This document shows, piece after piece, positions 45,244 to 55,171 of a stretch of 64,000 nucleotides of DNA. The notes under the pieces were generated by a model that saw only the letters and a list, made by a program, of their open reading frames with translations, had not been told where the DNA came from and searched no databases. Each line of letters begins with the position of its first letter. The stretch's first letter is position 1. A program made the position numbers and the translations under genes. The stretch comes from Niveibacterium umoris (GTDB taxonomy: Bacteria; Pseudomonadota; Gammaproteobacteria; Burkholderiales; Rhodocyclaceae), in NCBI RefSeq assembly GCF_014197015.1, contig NZ_JACIET010000003.1, positions 155,505 to 219,504 of the forward strand, in the 5' to 3' direction.

Positions 45244-45999
45244 ATGCGCCCCCTGGCTTTCGCGGTGCTGGTGGCGACCGCGCAACTGGCATCCCCGGCC
45301 CACGCCGAGGTGCTGGATATCGTCGCGCCCGCCTTCTGGTGCCCTTTCGCCTGCCAGGCAGGGGATGCGCGCGAGGGCTTCACGATCGAAATCCTGCGAG
45401 CGATCTTCGAACCTGCAGGGCACAAGGTCGTGTTGCACAACGAAAACTATGCACGCGCGCTGGCGGATGTGCGAAGCGGTCAGTTCCTGGCAACGCCCTC
45501 GACCCTGCATGATGAAGCGCCGGACTTCGTCTTCCCCGAGGAACCGGTTTCGCGCAACCGCTACTGCTTCTTTACCCGGCCGAACGACGCCTGGCTGTAT
45601 TCCGGAGCAGGCACGCTCAAAGGCCGCACAGTGGGCGTCGTGCAGGGCTACTCCTACGGCGAAGCCATCGACCATGCGATGGAGAAACACGCCGCGCGCT
45701 TCGAGGTCGTCGCCGGAGACGACCTCACCTTGCGCCTCGCCCGCATGATGCAAGCCGAACGCATCGATGCCTTCGTCGAAGAAGAGAATCTCGTCGCCTG
45801 GCTGCGCTTCAAGGAAGTCGTGCCGCCACTGCGTGCGGCAGGCTGCGAGGCCCCGCTGTACGGCTATGTGGCCTTTTCGCCCACCAACCCGCGATCCAAG
45901 ACCTATGCTGCCCAGTTCTCACGCGGCATACGGCAATTGCGTGCCGACGGTCGGCTCGCGCGCATCCTTGCGCGATACGGACTGCGAGACTGGCGTTAG
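45244..45999 (+). CDS. periplasmic solute-binding protein, amino-acid type (SBP_bac_3), orphan
   Basis: A 251-residue exported binding protein with signal peptide 1-20 (SPAHA cleavage) and a two-lobe type II fold of the family 3 group: EGFTIEILRAIFEPAG, GRTVGVVQGYSYGEAI and the C-terminal DGRLARILARYG. No permease or ATPase gene is near. Its ATG comes 1 nt after the aldolase stop, so it is in the mtnA operon. It may therefore bind a substrate tied to thioribose salvage, or act as a sensor, both guesses. The 3' end overlaps the convergent transporter gene by 4 nt. Confidence 0.85.
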   Translation: MRPLAFAVLVATAQLASPAHAEVLDIVAPAFWCPFACQAGDAREGFTIEILRAIFEPAGHKVVLHNENYARALADVRSGQFLATPSTLHDEAPDFVFPEEPVSRNRYCFFTRPNDAWLYSGAGTLKGRTVGVVQGYSYGEAIDHAMEKHAARFEVVAGDDLTLRLARMMQAERIDAFVEEENLVAWLRFKEVVPPLRAAGCEAPLYGYVAFSPTNPRSKTYAAQFSRGIRQLRADGRLARILARYGLRDWR

Positions 46000-46832
46000 G
46001 GTTTGCGAGTCCGCGCACGCCGCCAGAGCAGGTAAGGCGTCGTCACGACGAGAGAGCAGAGCATGTAGGCGGTCACCACCAGCGCCGCGTTCGGCCCTGG
46101 CATCGACGCCGCAAACAGCGCGGCGAGGCCGACATGCCGGGTCGCACAGGTAATCGCCAGCGCAGTGCGTTCGTCGGGGTCCGGCCCCCCGAGCAGATGG
46201 CCAGCAGCGAGCGCGACCAGGAGCAGGCTGCCGAGTGCCGCGAACGCACGCAGCGGGATCTGAGCGAGCGCGCCACCGAAGATCGCAATGAGGATCACGC
46301 CCAGCCCCATCAGCAACGTGCCGAAGACGGCGAGGATGCGATTCGCCCAGCGCTCGCACGGCACGGGCCAGAGGCCGCGCAGCAGCATGCCGACGAACAA
46401 GGGCAGCAGGAGCGTGCGGCCGACCGCGCCCGCGATCAGTGCGGGCGACACCGAACGGTCGAGTTGAAAGTGCTCGCCGAGCCACATCACCCAAGCCGGC
46501 ACAACGGCCACCGCCAGCACGGAAGAAGTGACCACCATGCTGAACAGGTAGGGGGAGTTGCCGAGCGGGCCGAGCTTGCGCGGCAACATCGGAGCGCCCG
46601 CCGAGACTGCCAGCACCAGCAGCGCCGCGCGCGCCAGCGGGCCGAGCGGCACGAACTCGTCGATCAACACGGCAGCCAGCGGCACGGCCGCGTACATCGC
46701 GAGCAAGGTGCGCATCAGCAGGCGCGGACGCTGCCACAGATACAGCGCGGAGCGGGCCGGCAGGGCGGCGCCGAGCGCGCAGATCATCCCCGCCACCGCG
46801 AGCTTGATCAGACCGAAGAAGAGCGCCAGCAC
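45996..46832 (-). CDS. bile acid:sodium symporter (BASS)-like transporter
   Basis: A 278-residue protein with about nine membrane helices. The features are a duplicated-fold transporter of the bile acid/Na+ symporter superfamily: the VLAVSAGAPMLPRKLG loop, and ALAITCATRHVGLAALFAA, similar to the family's conserved T-x-E/RN-x-G-L-A helix crossover. Cargo is unknown, but many bacterial members move organic anions such as pantoate or keto acids with sodium. It is read toward the mtnA operon, and the two 3' ends overlap. Confidence 0.75.
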   Translation of the reverse strand: MLALFFGLIKLAVAGMICALGAALPARSALYLWQRPRLLMRTLLAMYAAVPLAAVLIDEFVPLGPLARAALLVLAVSAGAPMLPRKLGPLGNSPYLFSMVVTSSVLAVAVVPAWVMWLGEHFQLDRSVSPALIAGAVGRTLLLPLFVGMLLRGLWPVPCERWANRILAVFGTLLMGLGVILIAIFGGALAQIPLRAFAALGSLLLVALAAGHLLGGPDPDERTALAITCATRHVGLAALFAASMPGPNAALVVTAYMLCSLVVTTPYLLWRRARTRKP

Positions 46833-46876
46833 CTTGCACCTTCCAGGCGGTCAGGCCGACGGCTGCCGGCGTTGCA

Positions 46877-47371
46877 TCAGATCTGCCCTCGTACCGCGCC
46901 AGGCACGCCGCCACCGAGCTTGTCGAGCGACACTTCGCCCTTGCGGTCGAAGGGCAGCCGGCCATAGTCACGGGTCACTACATCGCCATACACCCGGTAA
47001 CCCAGCGGGCGCCCGCCTTCAAGCATCTTCGGCGCGTGGCGCAGCAGGTCGACAATCGAACCGCTCACGTCCACCGACATCGTCGTTTCACCGAGCTTCG
47101 GCAGCACCACCGCCTGGTTGCTGAGCCCGCGCGCCAGATCGTGACCATCGACTTCGAAGCGGAACGAGAGGCCGTCGATGGCGATTTCGCGGTTGTTCGG
47201 ATTGGCGACCCGCAGGGTGAGCCGCAGGCGCTGTTCGAGCAGGCTGCCGCCGGGCAGGATCTGCAGTTCGGTCACGCTCACCTCGGGCTTCTCCAGCCCC
47301 AGCGCCATCATCGCGCAGCCCGACAGCAGCGCAACCCACAGCAGGATCAGCCAGCGACTTGGCACACGCAT
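46877..47371 (-). CDS. LEA type 2 family lipoprotein
   Basis: A 164-residue protein with a lipoprotein signal peptide (LLSGC lipobox, Cys near residue 20) and a single LEA14-like/WHy domain recognised by VANPNNREIAIDGLSFRFEVDG. Related small lipoproteins are attached to the outer membrane and linked to stress tolerance. The ATG 47371 follows GGGAG. It lies 5 nt downstream of the GarR-like reductase, so both are on one transcript. No enzymatic residues are evident. Confidence 0.85.
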   Translation of the reverse strand: MRVPSRWLILLWVALLSGCAMMALGLEKPEVSVTELQILPGGSLLEQRLRLTLRVANPNNREIAIDGLSFRFEVDGHDLARGLSNQAVVLPKLGETTMSVDVSGSIVDLLRHAPKMLEGGRPLGYRVYGDVVTRDYGRLPFDRKGEVSLDKLGGGVPGAVRGQI

Positions 47372-47376
47372 CGCGA

Positions 47377-48264
47377 TCACTCCCGCCCCGACATTTTCTC
47401 GAGCAAGCGCAGCAGCGAGATCGAATCGTCCTCGCCCATGCCGCTGCCGACGAGGCCGTTGAGCATCTGTGCGGTCGCCGCGCTGTTGGGCAGCGACACA
47501 CCCATCTTGTGCGCCTCGTCGAGCACGATGCGCAGATCCTTCTGGTGCATCCATGCCTTGAAGCCTGGCTTGAAGTTGCGGTCGAGCATGCGTTGGCCGT
47601 GGTTTTCGAGGATGCGGCTGTTGGCGAAGCCACCCATCATCGCTTCGCGCACCCGCGCCGGGTCGACGCCGGAAGCGCGCGCGAAGTGCAGCGCCTCGGC
47701 CACGATCGCCACGCCGGCCCCGGTGAGGATCTGGTTGCAGGCCTTGGCCACCTGCCCCGCCCCGCTCTCGCCGATCCAGGTCACCGTCTTGCCCATGCAT
47801 TCGAGCACCGGGCGCACCCGCTCGCAGGCGGCCTGGTAGCCGCCGACCATGATCGTCAGGCTGCCGGCGATCGCGCCGACTTCGCCGCCCGAGACCGGTG
47901 CATCCAGCATCGTCACGCCACGCTCGGCCATGCGCGCAGCGATTGCCCGCGCAGCCGAAGGCGCAATCGTGCTCATGTCGATGAACACCAGATCCGAGCG
48001 GCCGGCAGCCTCGGCGCCTTCCGCCACGCCCTGCGGGCCGAGTGCCACCTGCTCAACGTCCGGCGCGTCGGCCACCATGCTGATCACCACGTCGCAGTCG
48101 CGCGCCAGCGCCGCGGCCGAGTCCGCTGCCGTTGCGCCGGCCGTCAGCAGCGGCTGCATCGACTCCGCACGCCGCGTCCACACCGCCACAGCATGCCCGC
48201 CCTTGAGCAGGTTCAGCGCCATCGGGCGCCCCATGATGCCGAGACCGACAAAACCGACTTTCAT
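47377..48264 (-). CDS. 2-hydroxy-3-oxopropionate reductase / 3-hydroxyisobutyrate dehydrogenase family
   Basis: A 295-residue beta-hydroxyacid dehydrogenase. The Rossmann motif GFVGLGIMGRPMA is at residues 4-16, the substrate loop is DAPVSGGEVGA, and the catalytic Lys lies in AKACNQIL. The length and sequence fit tartronate semialdehyde reductase (GarR/GlxR) or close relatives reducing a 3-oxo acid with NAD(P)H. Assignment within the family is not safe without more context. ATG 48264 has GGAGGAATC before it. It forms an operon with the LEA lipoprotein. Confidence 0.85.
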   Translation of the reverse strand: MKVGFVGLGIMGRPMALNLLKGGHAVAVWTRRAESMQPLLTAGATAADSAAALARDCDVVISMVADAPDVEQVALGPQGVAEGAEAAGRSDLVFIDMSTIAPSAARAIAARMAERGVTMLDAPVSGGEVGAIAGSLTIMVGGYQAACERVRPVLECMGKTVTWIGESGAGQVAKACNQILTGAGVAIVAEALHFARASGVDPARVREAMMGGFANSRILENHGQRMLDRNFKPGFKAWMHQKDLRIVLDEAHKMGVSLPNSAATAQMLNGLVGSGMGEDDSISLLRLLEKMSGRE

Positions 48265-48348
48265 GATTCCTCCGTAGAATGCGCGCTCGGGCAGCGCAAC
48301 CGGTGCGGTGCCCGATAGATCCGAGACACGGAACGAAAGACCCGCTCC

Positions 48349-49260
48349 ATGCAATACGCCCCGATCATCAAGGAAATCGGCCGAGGCGCCAAGGGCGCAA
48401 GGCCAATGAGCGAAGCACAGGCCGAAAGCCTTTTTGGCGACATCCTCGACCAGCGCGTGCCGGATCTCGAATTGGGTGCCATTCTGCTTTCAATGCGGAT
48501 CAAGGGTGAGGCCGCCGACGAAGTGGCCGGCTTCAAGCGCGCGATGGATGCGCGCACGGCGCAGGTCGCAGTCCCGGCCGGCCCGCGCTGCGTGGTGCTG
48601 CCGACTTATAACGGCGCGCGCAAGCAGGCCAACCTGATGCCGCTGGTGGCGATGCTGCTGGCGCAGGAAGGGGTGCCGGTACTGATCCAAGGCCGTCATG
48701 ATTTCGAGAGTCGGGTCAGCCCCTTCGAGTTGCTCGCCGCCCTTGGAATCACGCCCGCGGCATCCCCTGAAGACGCCGCTGCGCAACTGGCCGAGTACAG
48801 GCTGGCCTGCATCGCGTTGGTCGATCTCTGCCCGGGTCTCGATGCGTTGCTTGCGCTGCGACGCCGCGTCGGCCTGCGCAACAGCGGCCACACCCTCGCC
48901 AAGCTGCTCGACCCCTGCGTCGGGCGCAGCGTGCGGGTAATCGCGGTGACGCACCCGGAATACCTCGACCGCATGGCTGAGCAACTCGACCGCGAACATG
49001 CCTGCGCGCTGCTGATGCGCGCCACCGAGGGCGAGGCCTACGCGCACCCCCGCCGCCGACCACGCTTGCTCGGCTACGTCGATGGCGCCGCGCGGGTGCT
49101 GTTCGAGCAGGAAGAAAGCGACCCCAGCCGCGAACCTGCAGAGGGCTGCAGCGTTGCCGACAATGCGGCGCAGATCCGGGCGATGCTTGCCGGCACGGTG
49201 CCGGTGCCCCAACCGATCCGCGACCAGGTCAGCGCGCTGGCGCAACTCGCTCGCGCCTGA
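48349..49260 (+). CDS. ybiB: YbiB-family DNA-binding protein (TrpD2-like), copy 1
   Basis: A 303-residue protein of the anthranilate phosphoribosyltransferase-like fold (YbiB/TrpD2 group). It has the N-terminal helical domain (SEAQAESLFGDILDQRVPDLELGA type) and LPTYNGARKQANLMPLVAMLL, then RNSGHTLAKLLDP. In E. coli, YbiB binds nucleic acids without sequence preference and has no transferase activity. The glycine-rich PRPP-binding GTGGD motif of true TrpD is not seen here. A second paralogue is 5 kb downstream. The gene is divergent from the GarR-like gene. Confidence 0.87.
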   Translation: MQYAPIIKEIGRGAKGARPMSEAQAESLFGDILDQRVPDLELGAILLSMRIKGEAADEVAGFKRAMDARTAQVAVPAGPRCVVLPTYNGARKQANLMPLVAMLLAQEGVPVLIQGRHDFESRVSPFELLAALGITPAASPEDAAAQLAEYRLACIALVDLCPGLDALLALRRRVGLRNSGHTLAKLLDPCVGRSVRVIAVTHPEYLDRMAEQLDREHACALLMRATEGEAYAHPRRRPRLLGYVDGAARVLFEQEESDPSREPAEGCSVADNAAQIRAMLAGTVPVPQPIRDQVSALAQLARA

Positions 49261-49338
49261 TCAAGCGGGCGCGCGTTCCGGCAGTCCCCACGCCCGCCCT
49301 TCCCGGCCAGGTCGCCCGGAATGGCGGGCATCGAAGCA

Positions 49339-50952
49339 CTACACAGTGAAGCGGCCGACCGATCCAGACAGGCGGCTCATTGCGCCGGCAGCCTCGTCGG
49401 CCAACCCGGCGACACGGTTGGCATGGGCGGCGTTGCGGTCCGCCGCTGCCGCGATATCACTGATCAAGGTGTCAAGCCGCCGCGTCGCTGCCTGCTCGTC
49501 GTTCAAGGTCTGCTGGATGCCGGTCATGCCGCTTTCGACCTCGGCCGCCACGCGCGGGATGTCATCCACCGCTGCGCCGGCCTGTTCGGCGCGCGCCACG
49601 CTGGATTGCACCTCGGCGACACTCTGATCGATCGCGCCAACGGCCGAGTCGATGGTGGTGCGGATACGCCCGACCGTGCCGACTATCAGCTCGGTCGAGT
49701 GCGCAGTACGCTCGGCCAGCTTGCGCACTTCGTCGGCCACCACCGCGAAGCCGCGCCCCTGTTCCCCGGCGCGCGCGGCTTCGATCGCGGCATTGAGCGC
49801 CAGCAGATTGGTCTGATCTGCAATCGCCTTGATTTCGCCCACCAGCGTCGCGATCTGCTCCGCCTCGCCGGACAGGGACGACACGACTTGCGCGGTCTGC
49901 CGCACAGAGTCGGCAATGGCATGCACGTCGGAGGCCACCTGGCGCACCTGCAGCGCCCCGTTGCGTGCGCACTCACCCGACATGCGCGCCGCGTTCAACG
50001 CCTGACCTGCGCTCGCGGCCACCGTTTCGATGCTCTCGCGCACTGCAGCAAAGTCGCCGGTGGCTTGCGCGACCAGCGCCTGTTGGCCGCCCGCCTCCCC
50101 CCGCACCGCACTGCCTACCGCCTGCAGCGCCTGCACGGCGGACACCGTTTCCTCGGCGGCGCGCAGCGCATCGCGGACAACACCCTGTTGCACCGATAGC
50201 AAGTGATCGAAAGCCGCTATCGCATCGCCGATCTCATCGCCTGCAGCACCGTCAATGCGCCGCGACAGGTCACCGGATGCCGCAATGGCAGACGCCTCGG
50301 TGGCGACCCTGCGAAGCGGCGGGCCGATCCGCCGATAAACAAATGCGGTCAGTGCGATCAGCACCAAGGCGGCAAGCGCACCTACCGCGCCGTTGCGCCA
50401 GACCCCTTGCCTGACGGCGTTCTCGGCGTTTCCGCGCTCCGCATCGGCCGCCGCGGAAATCAGGCCGGTCAGCTTTTCCAGGCCGGCTTCCAGCGCTTCG
50501 AAGTCCTGATTGAACGCGGCCATCTCGGGCGACTGGGGCGAGGGATTCGCCACCAGTGCTTCGGCCACTTTAAGGTAGCGCTCGACCGTCGGTGCCGCCG
50601 CGTTCGCCGCGGCAGCGGCCGCTTCGGGCAGTTCCTTGCGATTGCGTTCGAAGTTTTCGCGCAGGCGCTGGGCGTGCTCGGCAAAGTCCTTCTGGATCGC
50701 CGCCTTGTCATCGCCGCCGCCCCCACTCGCGCCCAGCAAAGCGCGCAACACGTCGCCGCGAATGGCGTCATGCATCATGTCCACGTCGGTCTGACGCAAG
50801 ACCTGCTGCTGCGTGCGCAGGATCGCGTCGATGCCGTTCGCCATTTGCCGCGATCCAAGCTGCGCGAATGCCGCGTTGAGCAGAACCGCAGCGATACCTG
50901 CCGCTGCAAGCCCCAGAAGCAATACCTGTATCGACAGTCTTCGCTTGGTCAT
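49339..50952 (-). CDS. methyl-accepting chemotaxis protein
   Basis: A 537-residue receptor: first membrane helix about 8-30, a periplasmic four-helix-bundle-like domain about 31-190 rich in coiled coil, a second membrane helix about 200-220, HAMP ([20 protein letters not shown]), and the signalling hairpin [20 protein letters not shown] with flanking methylation helices. No C-terminal CheR-binding pentapeptide is seen. It is divergent from nasA with 258 nt between them, so it may report on nitrate or nitrogen compounds, which is inference. The start is after GGAGGG. Confidence 0.92.
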   Translation of the reverse strand: MTKRRLSIQVLLLGLAAAGIAAVLLNAAFAQLGSRQMANGIDAILRTQQQVLRQTDVDMMHDAIRGDVLRALLGASGGGGDDKAAIQKDFAEHAQRLRENFERNRKELPEAAAAAANAAAPTVERYLKVAEALVANPSPQSPEMAAFNQDFEALEAGLEKLTGLISAAADAERGNAENAVRQGVWRNGAVGALAALVLIALTAFVYRRIGPPLRRVATEASAIAASGDLSRRIDGAAGDEIGDAIAAFDHLLSVQQGVVRDALRAAEETVSAVQALQAVGSAVRGEAGGQQALVAQATGDFAAVRESIETVAASAGQALNAARMSGECARNGALQVRQVASDVHAIADSVRQTAQVVSSLSGEAEQIATLVGEIKAIADQTNLLALNAAIEAARAGEQGRGFAVVADEVRKLAERTAHSTELIVGTVGRIRTTIDSAVGAIDQSVAEVQSSVARAEQAGAAVDDIPRVAAEVESGMTGIQQTLNDEQAATRRLDTLISDIAAAADRNAAHANRVAGLADEAAGAMSRLSGSVGRFTV

Positions 50953-51210
50953 CGCACCCTCCGCTCGCAACGCAATCGCTACAACGACACCGATGGCGAT
51001 ATCTTGAGACGGGGATCGCGCCCTATCGCGGTGCCTCACTTCGGAACGCCCCCACCGCCACAAATCCCGCCCCATAGCGGCGCAAACAGGCTTCAATCTG
51101 GTGCCGAACCTGTCGATCGACGCGTACTGGAGGCGCCACCACACAGCGCGGCCGTATGCGCAGGGCCATGGCACAGCCATTGCTAACCCGTCCCCGGAGA
51201 CGAGGAAAAC
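50953..51210. promoter_or_regulatory. divergent control region of the chemoreceptor and nasA
   Basis: 258 nt with no gene. Besides the sigma-54 promoter near the nasA end there is a weak NtrC-like element (GCGCC/GGTGCC arms, about 51026-51044). I do not see a clear full-length NtrC site. Confidence 0.35.
51169..51184 (+). promoter_or_regulatory. sigma-54 (-24/-12) promoter of nasA
   Basis: TGGCAC-AGCCA-TTGCT matches the sigma-54 consensus TGGCAC-N5-TTGCW at every defined base, with correct 12-nt GG-GC spacing. Transcription would start near 51195, 16 nt before the nasA ATG. It implies control by an NtrC-type activator, i.e. nitrogen limitation. Confidence 0.82.
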
Positions 51211-53943
51211 ATGGCGGAAACGAAATCAACCTGCTGCTATTGCGGCGTCGGCTGCGGCGTGATCATCGAACACGATGCAGGCGTCATTACGGGCGTGCGC
51301 GGCGACCCCAGCCATCCGGCAAACTTCGGCCGCCTGTGCACCAAAGGCTCGACCCTGCACCTGACGGCCGCGCCGAACACCCGTGCGGCGCGCGCGCTAT
51401 ACCCGGAATTGCGCACAGCACGCACCGAGAAGCGCAGCCGCGCAAGCTGGGACGAGGCACTCGACCATGCCACCGCGCGCTTTGCCGCGATCATCCGCGA
51501 GCATGGCCCTGACGCCGTGGCCTTCTATATTTCGGGCCAGTTGCTGACCGAGGACTACTACGTCTTCAACAAGCTGGCCAAGGGCCTGATCGGCACCAAC
51601 AACGTCGATACCAACTCGCGCCTGTGCATGAGCAGCGCGGTGGCAGGCTACAAGCAGACGCTTGGCGCCGACGCGCCGCCCGCCTGCTACGAAGACATCG
51701 ACCACACCGACTGCCTTTTCATCAGCGGCAGCAACACCGCGTTCGCGCACCCGATCGTGTTCCGCCGCATCGAAGATGCGCGCAAGGCCAACCCGGCTAT
51801 GAAGCTGATCGTGGTCGATCCGCGCCGCACCGACACCGCCGAGGCGGCCGACCTGCACCTGGCGATCCTGCCCGGCACCGACATCGCGCTCTACAACGCA
51901 ATGCTGCATGTGATGCTGTGGGAAGGCTGGGTGGACGAGGCCTACATCGCCGCGCACACCGAGGGCTTCGATGCGCTGCGCAAGGTCGTCCGCGCCTACA
52001 CGCCGCAAATGGCGGCCGGCATCTGCGGCGTACCCGCCGCCGACATCGAGCGCGCCGCGCAATGGTTTGCCACCTCGAAAGCCACCCTGTCGATGTACTG
52101 CCAGGGCCTCAACCAGTCTTCGCACGGCACCCACAACAATGCCGCGCTGATCAACCTCCACCTCGCCTCTGGGCACTTGGGCCGGCCCGGCGCCGGCCCC
52201 TTTTCATTGACTGGCCAGCCCAACGCAATGGGCGGGCGCGAAGTGGGTGGCCTTGCCAACCTGCTCTCTGCCCACCGCGATCTGGCCAACCCGCAGCACC
52301 GTGCGGAAGTCGCCACCCTGTGGGGCGTGCCGGATGTGCCGGCCGCGCCGGGCAAAAGCGCGGTCGAACTGTTCCACGCACTCGAATCCGGCGAGATCAA
52401 GGCGGTCTGGATCGCCTGCACCAACCCCGCGCAGTCGATGCCCGACGCCGCGCAGATCGCCCGCGCGCTGGCCAAGGCCGAATTCGTCGTGGTGCAGGAA
52501 GCCTACGCCACCACCGAAACCGCCGCCTATGCCGACCTGCTGCTGCCGGCCAGCACCTGGGGCGAGAAGGGTGGCACCGTCACCAATTCCGAGCGCCGCA
52601 TCTCGCGCGTGCGCCCCGCCGTCGCTGCGCCGGGCGAGGCGCGCCACGACTGGGAGATCACGGTCGATTTCGCGCGGCGCCTCGGCCATGCGCTGGGCAA
52701 CTCGCGCACCGATGCGCTGTTCCCGTATGCCGATGAAGAGGCCATCTGGAACGAGCACCGCGAAAGCACGCGCGACCGCGACCTCGACATCACTGGCCTG
52801 TCGTACGCCACGCTGGAAGCCGAAGGCCCGCAACAGTGGCCCTTCCGGAGCGGGGCGAGCGGCGGCAAGACCCGCTTGTACGAAGACGGCCTCTTCCCCA
52901 CCGAAACGGGCCGCGCGAAGTTCGTCGCCACCGAACACCTGCCGGTCGCCGAGCCGGTATCGGCCAAATACCCGATCGCGCTGACCACCGGACGCCTGCG
53001 CGACCAGTGGCACGGCATGAGTCGCACCGGCACCCTGGCGCGACTGTTTGCGCATGAAGCCGAACCCCTGCTGCACATGAACCGGGCCGATCTGGATCGC
53101 CGCTCGCTCGCTGAAGGCGACCTGGTAAGGGTAAGCAGCCGCCGCGGCGCGGTCACCGTGAAGGTCGCCGCGAGCGATTCGGTGCGGCCCGGCCAGGCCT
53201 TCCTGCCGATGCACTGGGGCAGCAATTCGATGGGTGGCCACGGCATTAATGCGCTGACCGTGCCCGCCTTCGATCCCTGGTCGAAACAGCCAGAGCTCAA
53301 ACACACCGCGGTGCAAGTCGAGAAGTTTGCCGAGGGGCGCGAGATCGTCGCACTTCGCCGCGTCGAGCCCGGCGCCGACGACAGCGCGATGGTGGTCATG
53401 GCGCGGGTACGCGAAGCACTGCACAGCAGCCTGCCGGACGCCAGCTATTCCAGCCTCACGCTGGCCGGGCGCGATGCACCGGTCGTGGTGCTCAAGGCCC
53501 GCGCGCCAGCAACCGGCGACGCAGCGATTGCAGCGCTCGACCGTGCCGTGGCGCTCGACGATGCACACGCGCTCAGCTACCGCGACGCACGTCGCGATAT
53601 CGCCAAGCGAGCGCTGATCGACGGCGACACGCTCAGCGCGGTACGCCTGGTCGGCGAAACCAAAGCGGCCGGCTGGCTGCAAGACATGATGGCGCAAGGC
53701 ACCCCTGCCGGAGAGGCGCGCAAATGGCTGCTCGCCCCGCTGACGCAGCCCCCTGCCGGGCAACAGCAACAGCGCGGCAAGGTGGTCTGCAACTGTTTCG
53801 ACGTGGCCGAACGCGACATCGTTGCCGCCTTCGCATCCGGTGAAACGCTTGAGTCGCTGCAAGCCCGCACCCGGTGCGGCACCAACTGCGGTTCCTGCGT
53901 TCCCGAACTCAAACGGCTCTGCACCGGGGGACAACCCACATGA
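51211..53943 (+). CDS. nasA: assimilatory nitrate reductase catalytic subunit
   Basis: A 910-residue cytoplasmic molybdoenzyme that reduces nitrate to nitrite. The N-terminal [4Fe-4S] ligands are C8/C9, C11, C15 and C43. The molybdopterin domains run to about 720 (e.g. [20 protein letters not shown] with the Mo-Cys, [18 protein letters not shown], and the MNRADL binding loop near the C-terminus). The last 60 residues are a BFD-like [2Fe-2S] domain (VCNCFDV and CGTNCGSC), as in NasA of Klebsiella and Azotobacter. No signal peptide. The ATG follows GAGGAAAAC and the sigma-54 promoter. Confidence 0.95.
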   Translation: MAETKSTCCYCGVGCGVIIEHDAGVITGVRGDPSHPANFGRLCTKGSTLHLTAAPNTRAARALYPELRTARTEKRSRASWDEALDHATARFAAIIREHGPDAVAFYISGQLLTEDYYVFNKLAKGLIGTNNVDTNSRLCMSSAVAGYKQTLGADAPPACYEDIDHTDCLFISGSNTAFAHPIVFRRIEDARKANPAMKLIVVDPRRTDTAEAADLHLAILPGTDIALYNAMLHVMLWEGWVDEAYIAAHTEGFDALRKVVRAYTPQMAAGICGVPAADIERAAQWFATSKATLSMYCQGLNQSSHGTHNNAALINLHLASGHLGRPGAGPFSLTGQPNAMGGREVGGLANLLSAHRDLANPQHRAEVATLWGVPDVPAAPGKSAVELFHALESGEIKAVWIACTNPAQSMPDAAQIARALAKAEFVVVQEAYATTETAAYADLLLPASTWGEKGGTVTNSERRISRVRPAVAAPGEARHDWEITVDFARRLGHALGNSRTDALFPYADEEAIWNEHRESTRDRDLDITGLSYATLEAEGPQQWPFRSGASGGKTRLYEDGLFPTETGRAKFVATEHLPVAEPVSAKYPIALTTGRLRDQWHGMSRTGTLARLFAHEAEPLLHMNRADLDRRSLAEGDLVRVSSRRGAVTVKVAASDSVRPGQAFLPMHWGSNSMGGHGINALTVPAFDPWSKQPELKHTAVQVEKFAEGREIVALRRVEPGADDSAMVVMARVREALHSSLPDASYSSLTLAGRDAPVVVLKARAPATGDAAIAALDRAVALDDAHALSYRDARRDIAKRALIDGDTLSAVRLVGETKAAGWLQDMMAQGTPAGEARKWLLAPLTQPPAGQQQQRGKVVCNCFDVAERDIVAAFASGETLESLQARTRCGTNCGSCVPELKRLCTGGQPT

Positions 53944-54073
53944 GCCACCGCGGCGTCGTACGGCAACCCCGAACGGCGCTGCGTTCCGGAGCGCGCGCCG
54001 GCAACCCCTGCGAGACGCTCCGACAACAACAAGACCTTTCACCAAGCACTCGATACCCCAGGAGGACCGTGTG

Positions 54074-55048
54074 ATGGATGTTGCTACCGCGCTCACCAAA
54101 ATCGGGCGCGGCCCCGCCTTGTGCGAAGACCTCGCGCAAGACGAAGCCCACGATCTGTTCAATCGCATGCTCTCCGGCAGCGTCTCGCAGGTGCGCCTCG
54201 GTGCGCTGCTGATGGCCCTGCGCTGGAAGGGCGAGACGATCGACGAGATGCTCGGATTCGCCACGGCGCTCGCCGAGCACACGCTCGAACTCGAAGCACC
54301 GCACGGTTCGCGCCGCGTCGCGATCATCCCGAGCTACGCCAGCCGCCACAGCCAGCCCAACCTGATGCCCGCACTCGCCTTGCGCCTGGCACAGACCGGC
54401 GTGCCGGTACTGGTACACGGCTCGCTCGGCGAAGGGCGGGTGCCGCCCAGCTTCAGCGTGTTCGAACACCTTGGCCGCCCGACAGCAAAGTCACTCGGCG
54501 ACGCGATGGAAACCCTCGCGGTGCACAACCTTGCGGTAGTCCCGACCCACCTGCTTGCGCCGGATCTTGACCGTCTGCTTAACCTGCGCGACGAACTCGG
54601 CGCCCGCCATGTCGGCCACCTGATCGCAAAACTCATCGACCCGATGCCGACGCAAAGCCTGCGCCTGATCTGCGCAAGCCAGCCGGAAGCGGTGGCCGCG
54701 CTGCACGACTTGCTGATCGACCAGCGTGCAGAAGCCATGCTGATGCATGCGCCCGACGGTGAATCGGTGGCCAGCGCAGACCGCCGCCCGCGCATTGCCT
54801 GGCTGCGCAACGGCGAGGCCAACGTGCTGTACGACGAAGAGGTCTCAGGCTGGTCGCCGGCGCCGATCCGCTGCGACCCGAACGATCCGGCGATGGTCGC
54901 GCAGGTGATCCGCGACATGATGGAGGGCCGCCGTGCGACGCCGACGCCGCTGTCGAACCAGCTGGCCGCCTGCCTGTTCGCGACCGGCCACGCGCGCGAC
55001 CTGATGCATGCCCGTGCGATGGTCGCGGTCGGCGTCGGCATGACCTGA
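54074..55048 (+). CDS. YbiB-family DNA-binding protein (TrpD2-like), copy 2
   Basis: A 324-residue protein of the same family as the gene at 48349: MDVATALTKIGRGPALCEDL, IIPSYASRHSQPNLMPALALRL, and GHLIAKLIDPMPTQSLRLI. It lacks the PRPP-binding glycine motif of TrpD, so it is likely a nucleic-acid binder. It lies 130 nt after nasA and shares strand orientation. AGGAGG at 54060 sets ATG 54074 (GTG 54071 is the alternative). Nitrate assimilation clusters of related bacteria often include such a gene, but no role in nitrogen use has been established to my knowledge. Confidence 0.85.
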   Translation: MDVATALTKIGRGPALCEDLAQDEAHDLFNRMLSGSVSQVRLGALLMALRWKGETIDEMLGFATALAEHTLELEAPHGSRRVAIIPSYASRHSQPNLMPALALRLAQTGVPVLVHGSLGEGRVPPSFSVFEHLGRPTAKSLGDAMETLAVHNLAVVPTHLLAPDLDRLLNLRDELGARHVGHLIAKLIDPMPTQSLRLICASQPEAVAALHDLLIDQRAEAMLMHAPDGESVASADRRPRIAWLRNGEANVLYDEEVSGWSPAPIRCDPNDPAMVAQVIRDMMEGRRATPTPLSNQLAACLFATGHARDLMHARAMVAVGVGMT

Positions 55049-55171
55049 GGCACGGCACAAAAGCAGGCACACACTGCAGCGCGAATCTCCGAATCTGACA
55101 AATCCGCGATTGGCCGCAAGGCGTCGTACAATCGAGGGCTTGTCAATCGATGTCGCCGACCGCCCTTCACC

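Noticed and set aside
52204..54327. 707-residue minus-strand ORF opposite nasA and ybiB
   Set aside because: Shadow ORF. The plus-strand frame has the complete molybdoenzyme motifs.
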